NCBI GenBank assembly: GCA_022706865.1
Contig: JAKJBT010000084.1
Span: forward strand, 1 to 7,068
Direction of reading: 5' to 3'
DNA: 7,068 bases
Source: Bacillota bacterium
Lineage (GTDB): Bacteria; Bacillota_A; Clostridia; Lutisporales; Lutisporaceae
Part shown: positions 1 through 4,840 of the stretch, piece by piece
Position numbering within the stretch: the stretch's first letter is position 1
Layout: each line of letters starts with the position of its first letter
Made by a program: the position numbers and the translations under genes
The notes under the pieces: generated by a model
Databases searched by the model: none
The model's input: only the letters and a program-made list of their open reading frames with translations
What the model was told of the DNA's origin: nothing

Positions 1-93
1 AAGAGGGGTATCGTTGATGAGCTGAGACAGTTAGGTGTTAAAGACGGTGATACAATTAGGATGCTGGATTTGGAATTTGAGTATTTTGAATGA
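1..93 (+). CDS. obg: Obg/CgtA GTPase, C-terminal fragment (cut by the window edge)
   Basis: This is the 3' end of a gene that begins before the window. The 30 visible codons end at TGA (91-93). The residues GVKDGDTIRMLDLEFEYFE match the end of the Obg C-terminal (OCT) domain, which usually closes with a GDTVRI..LEFEY-like motif. Obg is an essential GTPase that associates with the 50S subunit and acts in its late assembly and in stress signalling. The GTPase and glycine-rich Obg-fold domains lie outside the window. The call rests on the short tail plus context: nadD, yqeK and rsfS follow, as in many Firmicutes. A small Cys-rich gene starts 24 bases downstream, so co-transcription is likely. 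Another protein with a similar tail cannot be fully excluded. Confidence 0.85.
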   Translation, partial: KRGIVDELRQLGVKDGDTIRMLDLEFEYFE

Positions 94-117
94 AGAACTG
101 GAGGTCAATTGTAGAAG

Positions 118-303
118 ATGAACTGCATGCATTGCGAAAACTGTAAACAGAACACCGCCACATATTTCTGCCTGGCAAAAAACGAAATCATTATTAACGA
201 GAGTTTTGTTGCCAATACCGAAAAGAGCAGAAAGGGATGGAAAAAGGGTGATCCTGGATACGAAACTCATCGGCGCAAGCTCAGAAAAGAAATAGAAGTA
301 TAA
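118..303 (+). CDS. small Cys-rich basic protein of unknown function (61 aa)
   Basis: I do not recognise a named family. The protein has four cysteines near the N-terminus (Cys3, Cys6, Cys9, Cys18), three of them spaced CxxCxxC, with His5 between. This suggests a small metal-binding knuckle, most likely zinc. The C-terminal half is highly charged and basic (GWKKGDPGYETHRRKLRKE), which could bind nucleic acid or the ribosome. There is no signal peptide or membrane segment. The ATG at 118 is preceded by GGAGG at 100-104, a slightly long spacing of 13 bases, and an in-frame stop at 112-114 rules out an upstream start. The gene lies 24 bases after obg and ends just before an intrinsic terminator, so it is probably the last gene of the obg transcript. 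A ribosome-related role is only an inference from position. Confidence 0.7.
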   Translation: MNCMHCENCKQNTATYFCLAKNEIIINESFVANTEKSRKGWKKGDPGYETHRRKLRKEIEV

Positions 304-310
304 AAATAAC

Positions 311-332
311 GGCAGACATAAGTCTGCCTTTT
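311..332 (+). terminator. intrinsic terminator after the small Cys-rich gene
   Basis: A perfect 7-bp stem (GGCAGAC at 311-317 with GTCTGCC at 322-328) and an ATAA tetraloop are followed by TTTT (329-332). The hairpin starts 7 bases after the TAA stop at 301-303. The T-run is short but the stem is GC-rich. It most likely ends the obg transcript. Confidence 0.75.
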
Positions 333-380
333 GAACATAATGACGGAGCAGATCTTATATTCAATAGCGGGGGTGGTTTT

Positions 381-464
381 GTGAAAAGAAAAGTGGTTGC
401 AGTAATCAGCATATTGGTTATCATCGCCTTTCTGCTGACAATTATTGCTCCATTATTTCAATAA
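381..464 (+). CDS. 27-aa single-pass membrane peptide
   Basis: A GTG start at 381 follows the purine-rich GGGGGTGG at 370-377 and opens a 27-codon frame ending at TAA (462-464). The peptide has a positively charged start (VKRK) and then about 20 hydrophobic residues (VVAVISILVIIAFLLTIIAP), as in a single transmembrane helix with the N-terminus inside. Only three residues (LFQ) follow the Ala-Pro that closes this stretch. I do not recognise a named family. The gene is isolated between two terminator-like hairpins, so it may be its own transcription unit. The good SD site and the sharp charge/hydrophobic pattern argue for a real small protein. It is not an aromatic attenuation leader: it has two Phe and no Trp or Tyr. 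Confidence 0.55.
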   Translation: MKRKVVAVISILVIIAFLLTIIAPLFQ

Positions 465-495
465 TCCGGCCTTTGTAAAATAAATTTTCAAATAC

Positions 496-517
496 GGCTC
501 GTCAGAGCCTGATTTTT
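496..517 (+). terminator. possible weak terminator after the 27-aa peptide gene
   Basis: GGCTC (496-500) and GAGCC (505-509) form a 5-bp GC-rich stem around GTCA, followed by TGATTTTTATT with five T at 513-517. It lies 31 bases after the peptide stop. The stem is short and the T-run is offset by three bases, so termination may be partial. The 3' side (CTGATTT, 509-515) can instead pair with AAATCAG at 564-570. Confidence 0.45.
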
Positions 518-607
518 ATTATGGGGATGCAAGGGTCCTGATACGGATTCCATGCAGGGGGACAAATCAGTGATGAGCATGATTGGCAATAGCAGAAAAT
601 ATGAATC

Positions 608-612
608 GAGGA
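608..612 (+). promoter_or_regulatory. ribosome binding site that decides the chorismate mutase start
   Basis: GAGGA at 608-612 lies only one base before the in-frame GTG at 614 but ten bases before TTG at 623. The spacing favours TTG, giving a protein that begins with the DELEILRQEID helix typical of AroQ proteins. Confidence 0.5.
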
Positions 613-622
613 TGTGTTTGTA

Positions 623-913
623 TTGGATGAGCTTGAAATCTTAAGACAGGAGATAGATGAAGTTGATGATATGCTTGTGAAGCTGTTTATAGAAAGAATG
701 GCAATTGCCCAAAAAATGGGGGAATACAAATCAGGCAGAAATATGAAAATATATGATCCGGCAAGGGAAAAAGAAATCATTGAAAGGTTTGTCAATGGGG
801 TTAGGGTCGATTTTGATACAAAGTATATCGAGCAGTTTTTGAAAAACCTGATATCTTTAAGCAGGGGGCTCCAGGAGGATATGGCCGGCAGAAAAATGGG
901 CCCCCGGCAATAG
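623..913 (+). CDS. chorismate mutase, AroQ class, stand-alone
   Basis: This 96-residue all-helical protein converts chorismate to prephenate, the branch step to Phe and Tyr, in the cytoplasm. Comparison from memory with the E. coli P-protein mutase domain shows every main active-site residue in place: Arg8, Arg25, Lys36, Asp45, Arg48, Glu49 and Gln84, matching Arg11, Arg28, Lys39, Asp48, Arg51, Glu52 and Gln88. The motifs are LRQEID, ERM, GEYK, YDPARE and SRGLQE. The length is that of a single mutase domain, with no fused DAHP synthase, prephenate dehydratase or dehydrogenase. No signal peptide is visible, so it is not a secreted AroQ. I prefer TTG 623; GTG 614 would add three residues but clashes with the SD. 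No other aromatic-pathway gene is in the window. An aroQ-type symbol is left out because naming varies. Confidence 0.85.
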   Translation: MDELEILRQEIDEVDDMLVKLFIERMAIAQKMGEYKSGRNMKIYDPAREKEIIERFVNGVRVDFDTKYIEQFLKNLISLSRGLQEDMAGRKMGPRQ

Positions 914-938
914 ACAGCCCGGGAATTAATGGAAAAAC

Positions 939-967
939 TTTAAAAACTCTGTATATTATTGTATAAT
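939..967 (+). promoter_or_regulatory. candidate SigA-type promoter for nadD
   Basis: A perfect TATAAT -10 (962-967) lies 17 bases after a TTTAAA -35 (939-944, 4 of 6 matches to TTGACA). Transcription would start near 974, about 28 bases before the nadD ATG. It sits in the 88-base gap after the chorismate mutase stop, which suggests nadD-yqeK-LCP has its own promoter. Confidence 0.55.
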
Positions 968-1001
968 TAACGTAATTCATAAAAAATACAGAGGTATTTA
1001 T

Positions 1002-1637
1002 ATGTACGAGGATGCAGTTGATAATGGGCTAAGCAGGATCGGGATTATGGGTGGTACCTTTGACCCGATTCATTACGGGCATCTTGCGGCAGCTGAGGCG
1101 GCAAGAGTAGAATTTGGACTCAGCAAGGTCATATTTATACCTGCGGGAAGCCCTCCCCATAAGCAGTCGCAAAAGATCAGCGATGCAGAGCACAGATACA
1201 GTATGACAGCACTCGCAACTTCTTCGAACTCCGGGTTTGAAGTGTCCCGCCTGGAAGTGGATAAGGCAGGGATTACATATACTTTTAACACAATGAAGGA
1301 ACTGAGAAGTATATATGGCGAAGCTCCTGCAATATATTTTATAACAGGAGCCGATGCAGTACTGGAGCTGCTGACTTGGTACAAGATAGGGGAGCTTTTG
1401 ACTCTCTGCAAATTTATTGCTGTTACCAGGCCCGGATTTGATATTCGGAAATTGGAACAAAAAATAGCGGAAATTACGTCTAAATATGATGGAGAAATTA
1501 TATGCCTTGAAGTTCCATTGCTTGAAATATCTTCTACAGACATCAGAGAAAGGATAAGGAACGGAAAGCCTGTAAAATATCTGCTCCCGGAAGAGGTGGA
1601 AGCATATATACATAGGAACGGACTTTACAAGGAGTGA
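1002..1637 (+). CDS. nadD: nicotinate-nucleotide adenylyltransferase
   Basis: NadD joins nicotinate mononucleotide and ATP to give NaAD and pyrophosphate, a step shared by the de novo and salvage routes to NAD, in the cytoplasm. The 211-residue protein has the nucleotidyltransferase motif GGTFDPIHYGHL (residues 17-28, the GxFDPxHxGH signature), the SPPHK phosphate-binding loop near residue 50 and the ISSTDIR motif (176-182). The usual NadD begins close to the GIMGG strand, so this one has about 11 extra N-terminal residues. The only other in-frame start is Met16 inside the active-site strand, and GAGG at 991-994 sits 7 bases before ATG 1002, so the longer start is kept. The next gene, yqeK, follows almost without a gap. 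This order is conserved in Firmicutes. Confidence 0.95.
   Translation: MYEDAVDNGLSRIGIMGGTFDPIHYGHLAAAEAARVEFGLSKVIFIPAGSPPHKQSQKISDAEHRYSMTALATSSNSGFEVSRLEVDKAGITYTFNTMKELRSIYGEAPAIYFITGADAVLELLTWYKIGELLTLCKFIAVTRPGFDIRKLEQKIAEITSKYDGEIICLEVPLLEISSTDIRERIRNGKPVKYLLPEEVEAYIHRNGLYKE
1629..1634 (+). promoter_or_regulatory. ribosome binding site that decides the yqeK start
   Basis: AAGGAG at 1629-1634 overlaps the in-frame GTG at 1634 and so cannot serve it. It lies 8 bases before TTG at 1643, which is therefore the better start. The site is inside the end of nadD. Confidence 0.6.
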
Positions 1638-1642
1638 ATTAT

Positions 1643-2245
1643 TTGCTGGATTTGAACTCGATAACGGAGTATCTTGGAAAGACCATATCTTCAAAGAGAT
1701 ATACACATTCTATTAATGTGAGTAAAACAGCTAAGAAGCTTGCCGAATTTTACGGATACGATGCTTTCAAAGCAGAAATTGCAGGTCTGGTGCATGATTG
1801 TGCCAGGGACCTTGAGAAGCCCCTTCAATTGAAATACCTGAAGGAAGAAGGTATTGAGGCGGATGAGCTGACTCTGAGTATTGGGGAGCTATTGCACGGC
1901 CCTGCTGCAGTACATATTTGCAGAAAAGTTTTCGCCATTGAGGATGAGGAGATATTAAGCGCTGTAAGACATCATACAACCGGCAAAGAGAATATGTCTC
2001 TTCTTGAAAAAATAATTTACCTTTCGGATTTTATCGAACCTGCAAGGAGTTTCCCGGGAGTGGAAGAGCTGAGGGGACTAGCCTTCAGGAACCTGGACAA
2101 GGCTCTGCTTCTGGCTTTTAATTCGTCTATCCTGTACATATTGTCAAAGAACGGATTTGTGCATATTGATACAATACTTGCCAGAAATCATTTGCTTAAG
2201 GAAGCTGAGGAGAATGGAATGCAGTGCCATGACAGCAGCATGTAA
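1643..2245 (+). CDS. yqeK: YqeK-type HD-domain hydrolase (symmetrical Ap4A hydrolase family)
   Basis: YqeK proteins are metal-dependent HD hydrolases that split diadenosine tetraphosphate symmetrically into two ADP. The HD ligands are visible, numbered from TTG 1643: His22 (RYTHS), His51-Asp52 (GLVHD), His85 (LLHG), His110 (RHHTTG) and Asp129 (YLSDFIEPAR). The family hallmark IEPxRxxPGVxxLR follows at about 131-144, with Ser128 where many members have Ala before the Asp. The length of 200 residues is normal for the family. The TTG at 1643 is chosen by SD spacing; a GTG at 1634 would add three residues and overlap nadD by four bases. There are only 5 bases between the nadD stop and this start, so the two are almost certainly co-translated. 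The function is inferred from the family. Confidence 0.9.
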   Translation: MLDLNSITEYLGKTISSKRYTHSINVSKTAKKLAEFYGYDAFKAEIAGLVHDCARDLEKPLQLKYLKEEGIEADELTLSIGELLHGPAAVHICRKVFAIEDEEILSAVRHHTTGKENMSLLEKIIYLSDFIEPARSFPGVEELRGLAFRNLDKALLLAFNSSILYILSKNGFVHIDTILARNHLLKEAEENGMQCHDSSM

Positions 2246-2296
2246 AAAAAATCGCTGTGCCTGGCGTGAAATATTAAGAAAACGAGGTTTACAAGC

Positions 2297-3274
2297 TTGA
2301 AAAAATATATAATAATTTTTTTGGCATCGTTTTTAGTTTTTTTTACGATAATTGGAGGAATATATTATAAATATAAGTCAAATATGACTGATGAACATTT
2401 CGTCAAGACTATTGAAGAGAATCCCGAACTTGAGCCTGAAGACTCGAAAGAGGATGTAATAATAAACACATTGGTAATGGGTATTGATGAAGCAAGATCG
2501 GATACTATGATTGTGGTCAGCTATAATAAGGAAAACCAAAAAATTGCATTGCTTTCCATACCAAGAGACACCAGGGTTGAGATTCCGGGATATGGTATTG
2601 ACAAAATAAACGCAGCAGCCGCAAAAAAAGAAGGTACTGCCCTTGCAATGCGGACTGTGGGCAATCTTCTGGATATTCCTATACACCATTATGTTAAGGT
2701 AACTTTTAAAGGAGCTGAAAGGATAATAGATATATTGGGGGGAGTAACGGTAAATGTGCCCCGGGGCATGGATTATGAGGACCCTGTTCAGGATTTGTAT
2801 ATTCACTTAAAGCCGGGTTTGCAGGTGCTCAATGGCAAGGATGCTGTGAAATTTGCCAGATTCAGATCGGGATATCCCGACCAGGATCTTGGCAGGATCA
2901 GAGCCCAGCAGCAGCTTATCAAGGCATTCATCGACAAGCTTACAAGCCCCAAGATGATACCAAAAGCACTGACCATCGCCGATGCAATGTCCAAATGCAT
3001 TAAGACCAATCTTGAAAACAGTGATATAGCACATTATGCTATTAATATCAAAGATATAAAAATGGAGAATGTGAGTTTTTATACGCTTCCGGGAATCGAC
3101 GGATACATAAACAAAGTCTCATACTTTTTGCATGATGAAGCCAAGCTCAAGGAGATGATGCAGGAGATTCGGATAGGCCTTGGGGTAGAGGAGCCTGCGG
3201 AGGAGACGGAATTGCTGCCGGCGGACAATGATAATGCTCCGGAGGAGGCAGAAAGCGGCATTGGCTCAAGATGA
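2297..3274 (+). CDS. LytR-CpsA-Psr (LCP) family cell-wall glycopolymer ligase
   Basis: LCP proteins transfer polyprenyl-pyrophosphate-linked polymers, such as teichoic acids or capsule, onto peptidoglycan on the outer face of the membrane. Residues 4-24 form an N-terminal membrane anchor after MKK. The LCP domain covers roughly residues 57-290, with VMGIDEARSDTM (60-71), SIPRDTRVEIPG (87-98), DKINAA (102-107) and ARFRSG...DLGRIRAQQQ (187-206). These include the conserved Arg and Asp residues that bind the pyrophosphate and metal. The last 30 residues are acidic, low complexity and probably disordered. Translation starts at TTG 2297 with GAGG (2284-2287) 9 bases upstream. The gene follows yqeK by 51 bases with no terminator, so they are likely one operon. 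LCP genes between yqeK and rsfS are known in clostridia. The actual polymer cannot be told. Confidence 0.92.
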   Translation: MKKYIIIFLASFLVFFTIIGGIYYKYKSNMTDEHFVKTIEENPELEPEDSKEDVIINTLVMGIDEARSDTMIVVSYNKENQKIALLSIPRDTRVEIPGYGIDKINAAAAKKEGTALAMRTVGNLLDIPIHHYVKVTFKGAERIIDILGGVTVNVPRGMDYEDPVQDLYIHLKPGLQVLNGKDAVKFARFRSGYPDQDLGRIRAQQQLIKAFIDKLTSPKMIPKALTIADAMSKCIKTNLENSDIAHYAINIKDIKMENVSFYTLPGIDGYINKVSYFLHDEAKLKEMMQEIRIGLGVEEPAEETELLPADNDNAPEEAESGIGSR

Positions 3275-3286
3275 CATAAATTGATA

Positions 3287-3314
3287 TTGACAATGATAAT
3301 AAATATGATATAAC
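3287..3314 (+). promoter_or_regulatory. SigA-type promoter for rsfS with a Fur-like repeat in its spacer
   Basis: A perfect TTGACA -35 (3287-3292) is followed after 16 bases by TATAAC (3309-3314, 5 of 6). It starts 12 bases after the LCP stop and would initiate near 3321, about 30 bases before the rsfS TTG. The imperfect repeat TGATAAT-A-AATATGA (3294-3308) fills nearly the whole spacer. Confidence 0.65.
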
Positions 3315-3338
3315 AATTGTAAGATAATAGAGAAAAAC

Positions 3339-3343
3339 GGAGG
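3339..3343 (+). promoter_or_regulatory. ribosome binding site that decides the rsfS start
   Basis: GGAGG at 3339-3343 is one base from the in-frame GTG at 3345 but 7 bases from TTG at 3351, which is ideal spacing. The start is therefore read as TTG 3351. Confidence 0.65.
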
Positions 3344-3350
3344 GGTGCAT

Positions 3351-3704
3351 TTGATCTCAGTATCAACAGAAATGGCAAACAAAGCTGTCGAACTCCTGAA
3401 GAGCAAGAAGGCAAAGGATATAAAGCTATTGGATATTCATGAGCTTACTACTATATCGGACTACTTTGTAATTGCTGCAGGAAGCTCTACAACACAAGTG
3501 CAGGCAATGAGCGATGAACTTGAAGAAAAAATGGCTCTTGCAGGTTATGAAATGCATCATAAGGAAGGATTCAGAAACGGCAGATGGATATTGCTTGATT
3601 ATGGAAATATAGTAGTCCACTTGTTCCATGATGAAGAAAGACAATTTTATAATCTGGAAAGACTCTGGGTGGATGCAAAAACGGTTCTTGTGGATAATGA
3701 ATAA
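3351..3704 (+). CDS. rsfS: ribosomal silencing factor RsfS
   Basis: RsfS binds ribosomal protein L14 (uL14) on the 50S subunit and blocks joining with 30S, which lowers translation under starvation. The 117-residue protein has the family motifs: D28-IHELTTISDYFVIAAGSS (28-46), then KEGFRNGRWILLDYGNIVVH (71-90) and FHDEERQFYNLERLW (92-106). The length and motif order are those of the YbeB/Iojap family. GTG 3345 would add only two residues and sits too close to GGAGG. A clear promoter lies just upstream, so rsfS can be expressed apart from the LCP gene. A regulator gene starts 32 bases downstream with no terminator between, so rsfS, the regulator and ridA may form one transcript. In Bacillus, rsfS is followed by a methyltransferase gene instead. 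Confidence 0.95.
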   Translation: MISVSTEMANKAVELLKSKKAKDIKLLDIHELTTISDYFVIAAGSSTTQVQAMSDELEEKMALAGYEMHHKEGFRNGRWILLDYGNIVVHLFHDEERQFYNLERLWVDAKTVLVDNE

Positions 3705-3736
3705 ATGATAATTTAATATTGCTTAGGGGTGTTAAT

Positions 3737-4387
3737 ATGAGTAAAGATCTGCATCCTTTACTTAAAGGCATTATACCGCTGGTAGAGGGGATAGCAAATA
3801 CATTTGGAAAAAATTGTGAGGTTGTACTGCATGATATAAGAAATCCTCAAAGCTCTGTTATTGCGATAGCCAACGGACACATAACCGGAAGAAGCATCGG
3901 GAGCCCTATGACTGAATATGGTTTGGCTACACTGCGCAGCGGGCAATTTGACAAGCCTATAGTGAACTACAGAAAGAAGACAAAGGACGGTAAGCTTCTG
4001 AAATCCTCGTCGTTGTTTATAAAGGATGAAAATGGGAAGCTTATTGGTTTTCTGTGCATCAATTATGATATTTCAGAGCTTACAATAGCCAGAAACATTA
4101 TTAATAATTTAACCAATATAATAGAAGAAACAGATTTCAGCGAAGAAGACGAAAGCTTTGGAAACACGGTAAATGAGATGCTGAGCAGTATAGTGAATAA
4201 GACATTGGAATCTGTCGGGAAGCCGGTTGCCTTCATATCAAAGGAGGAAAAGGTGAATATAGTTCAGATGCTGGACGAAAAGGGAGTATTCCTGATAAAG
4301 GGAGCCATCGACTATGTTGCCAAGGTTCTTTGCGTATCAAGATATACTGTTTATAATTATCTGGATGAGACGAGAGTAAATGATTAA
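3737..4387 (+). CDS. YheO/DauR-type transcriptional regulator (PAS-like sensor plus HTH)
   Basis: The 216-residue protein has two parts. Residues about 6-115 form a YheO-like PAS domain, with IANTFGKNCEVVLHDIRNP, then IANGHITGRSIGSPMTEYGL, and LIGFLCINYDIS at the end. Residues about 165-212 form the HTH domain of DauR-like proteins, with KEEKVNIVQMLDEKGVFLIKGA and then VSRYTVYNYLDE as the recognition helix. In Pseudomonas, DauR controls D-arginine breakdown; family ligands are mostly unknown. ATG 3737 follows AGGGGTG (3725-3731) at normal spacing; a TTG at 3719 would add six residues without an SD. The gene lies 21 bases upstream of ridA on the same strand, so regulating ridA in response to an amino acid or metabolite is a reasonable inference, not shown by the sequence. 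Confidence 0.9.
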   Translation: MSKDLHPLLKGIIPLVEGIANTFGKNCEVVLHDIRNPQSSVIAIANGHITGRSIGSPMTEYGLATLRSGQFDKPIVNYRKKTKDGKLLKSSSLFIKDENGKLIGFLCINYDISELTIARNIINNLTNIIEETDFSEEDESFGNTVNEMLSSIVNKTLESVGKPVAFISKEEKVNIVQMLDEKGVFLIKGAIDYVAKVLCVSRYTVYNYLDETRVND

Positions 4388-4408
4388 TAATGAAGGAAGG
4401 GATATATA

Positions 4409-4792
4409 ATGACAAAAGAAATCATCAGCACTGAAAAGGCACCCGGAGCTATAGGCCCGTATTCACAGGCTGTAAAGTATGGGAACATGGTATTTACCTC
4501 AGGTGCGATAGGGGTTGATCCCGGTACAGGTGCATTTCCTGAGGGGGGTGTCCAGGCTCAGGCCAAACAGTGCCTTGAGAATCTCAAGGCTGTCCTTGAA
4601 GCTTCAGGGAGCAGTTTGGAGAATGTGCTCAAGACTACAGTATTTATAAAGGATATGAACGATTTTTCAAAAATCAATGAAATTTATGGGCAATATTTTA
4701 CTGAGAAGCAGCCGGGAAGATCCTGTGTGGAGGTTGCCAGGCTGCCCAAGGATGCGCTTATAGAAATTGAAGCCATAGCATACATAGGATAG
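4409..4792 (+). CDS. ridA: RidA family enamine/imine deaminase
   Basis: RidA hydrolyses 2-aminoacrylate and similar reactive enamines and imines, released by PLP enzymes such as serine/threonine dehydratase, to ketoacids and ammonia. It acts as a cytoplasmic trimer. The 127-residue protein has [13 protein letters not shown] near the start (Gly16, Tyr18) and the family signature [20 protein letters not shown] at 102-121. Arg104 matches the catalytic Arg105 of E. coli RidA, Cys106 matches Cys107 and Glu119 matches Glu120, so it is probably a true deaminase of the RidA subfamily. The [11 protein letters not shown] segment varies from the more common SGQIPxDPxTG. ATG 4409 has a strong purine SD (AAGGAAGGGA, 4393-4402). 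No PLP enzyme gene is in the window. Confidence 0.95.
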   Translation: MTKEIISTEKAPGAIGPYSQAVKYGNMVFTSGAIGVDPGTGAFPEGGVQAQAKQCLENLKAVLEASGSSLENVLKTTVFIKDMNDFSKINEIYGQYFTEKQPGRSCVEVARLPKDALIEIEAIAYIG

Positions 4793-4840
4793 AAAAAGGA
4801 GTGTCGCATAATAAGAATTATGCGACACAGCTATCTTTTT
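4793..4840. terminator. bidirectional terminator between convergent ridA and dacF-like gene
   Basis: A perfect 12-bp stem (GTGTCGCATAAT at 4801-4812, ATTATGCGACAC at 4817-4828) has an AAGA loop. On the minus strand it is followed by TCC and five T (complement of 4797-4793), a good terminator just 2 bases after the carboxypeptidase stop. On the plus strand the T-run (4836-4840) is 7 bases away, so termination of ridA may be weaker. The two stop codons are only 38 bases apart and share this one hairpin. Confidence 0.85.

Noticed and set aside
331..361. Promoter-like TTGAAC (331-336) and TATATT (356-361) before the 27-aa peptide gene
   Set aside because: The -35 matches only 4 of 6 and the 19-base spacer is long, so the evidence is too weak to list as a feature.
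381..464. 27-aa peptide as a leader peptide for attenuation of the chorismate mutase
   Set aside because: It lacks Trp and Tyr, has only two separated Phe, and looks instead like a transmembrane segment.
1029..1706. Long 225-codon reading frame on the minus strand opposite nadD
   Set aside because: It overlaps nadD completely, and nadD has clear family motifs and a good start. The minus-strand product is Cys/Ser/Tyr-rich with no recognisable domain, typical of an antisense shadow.
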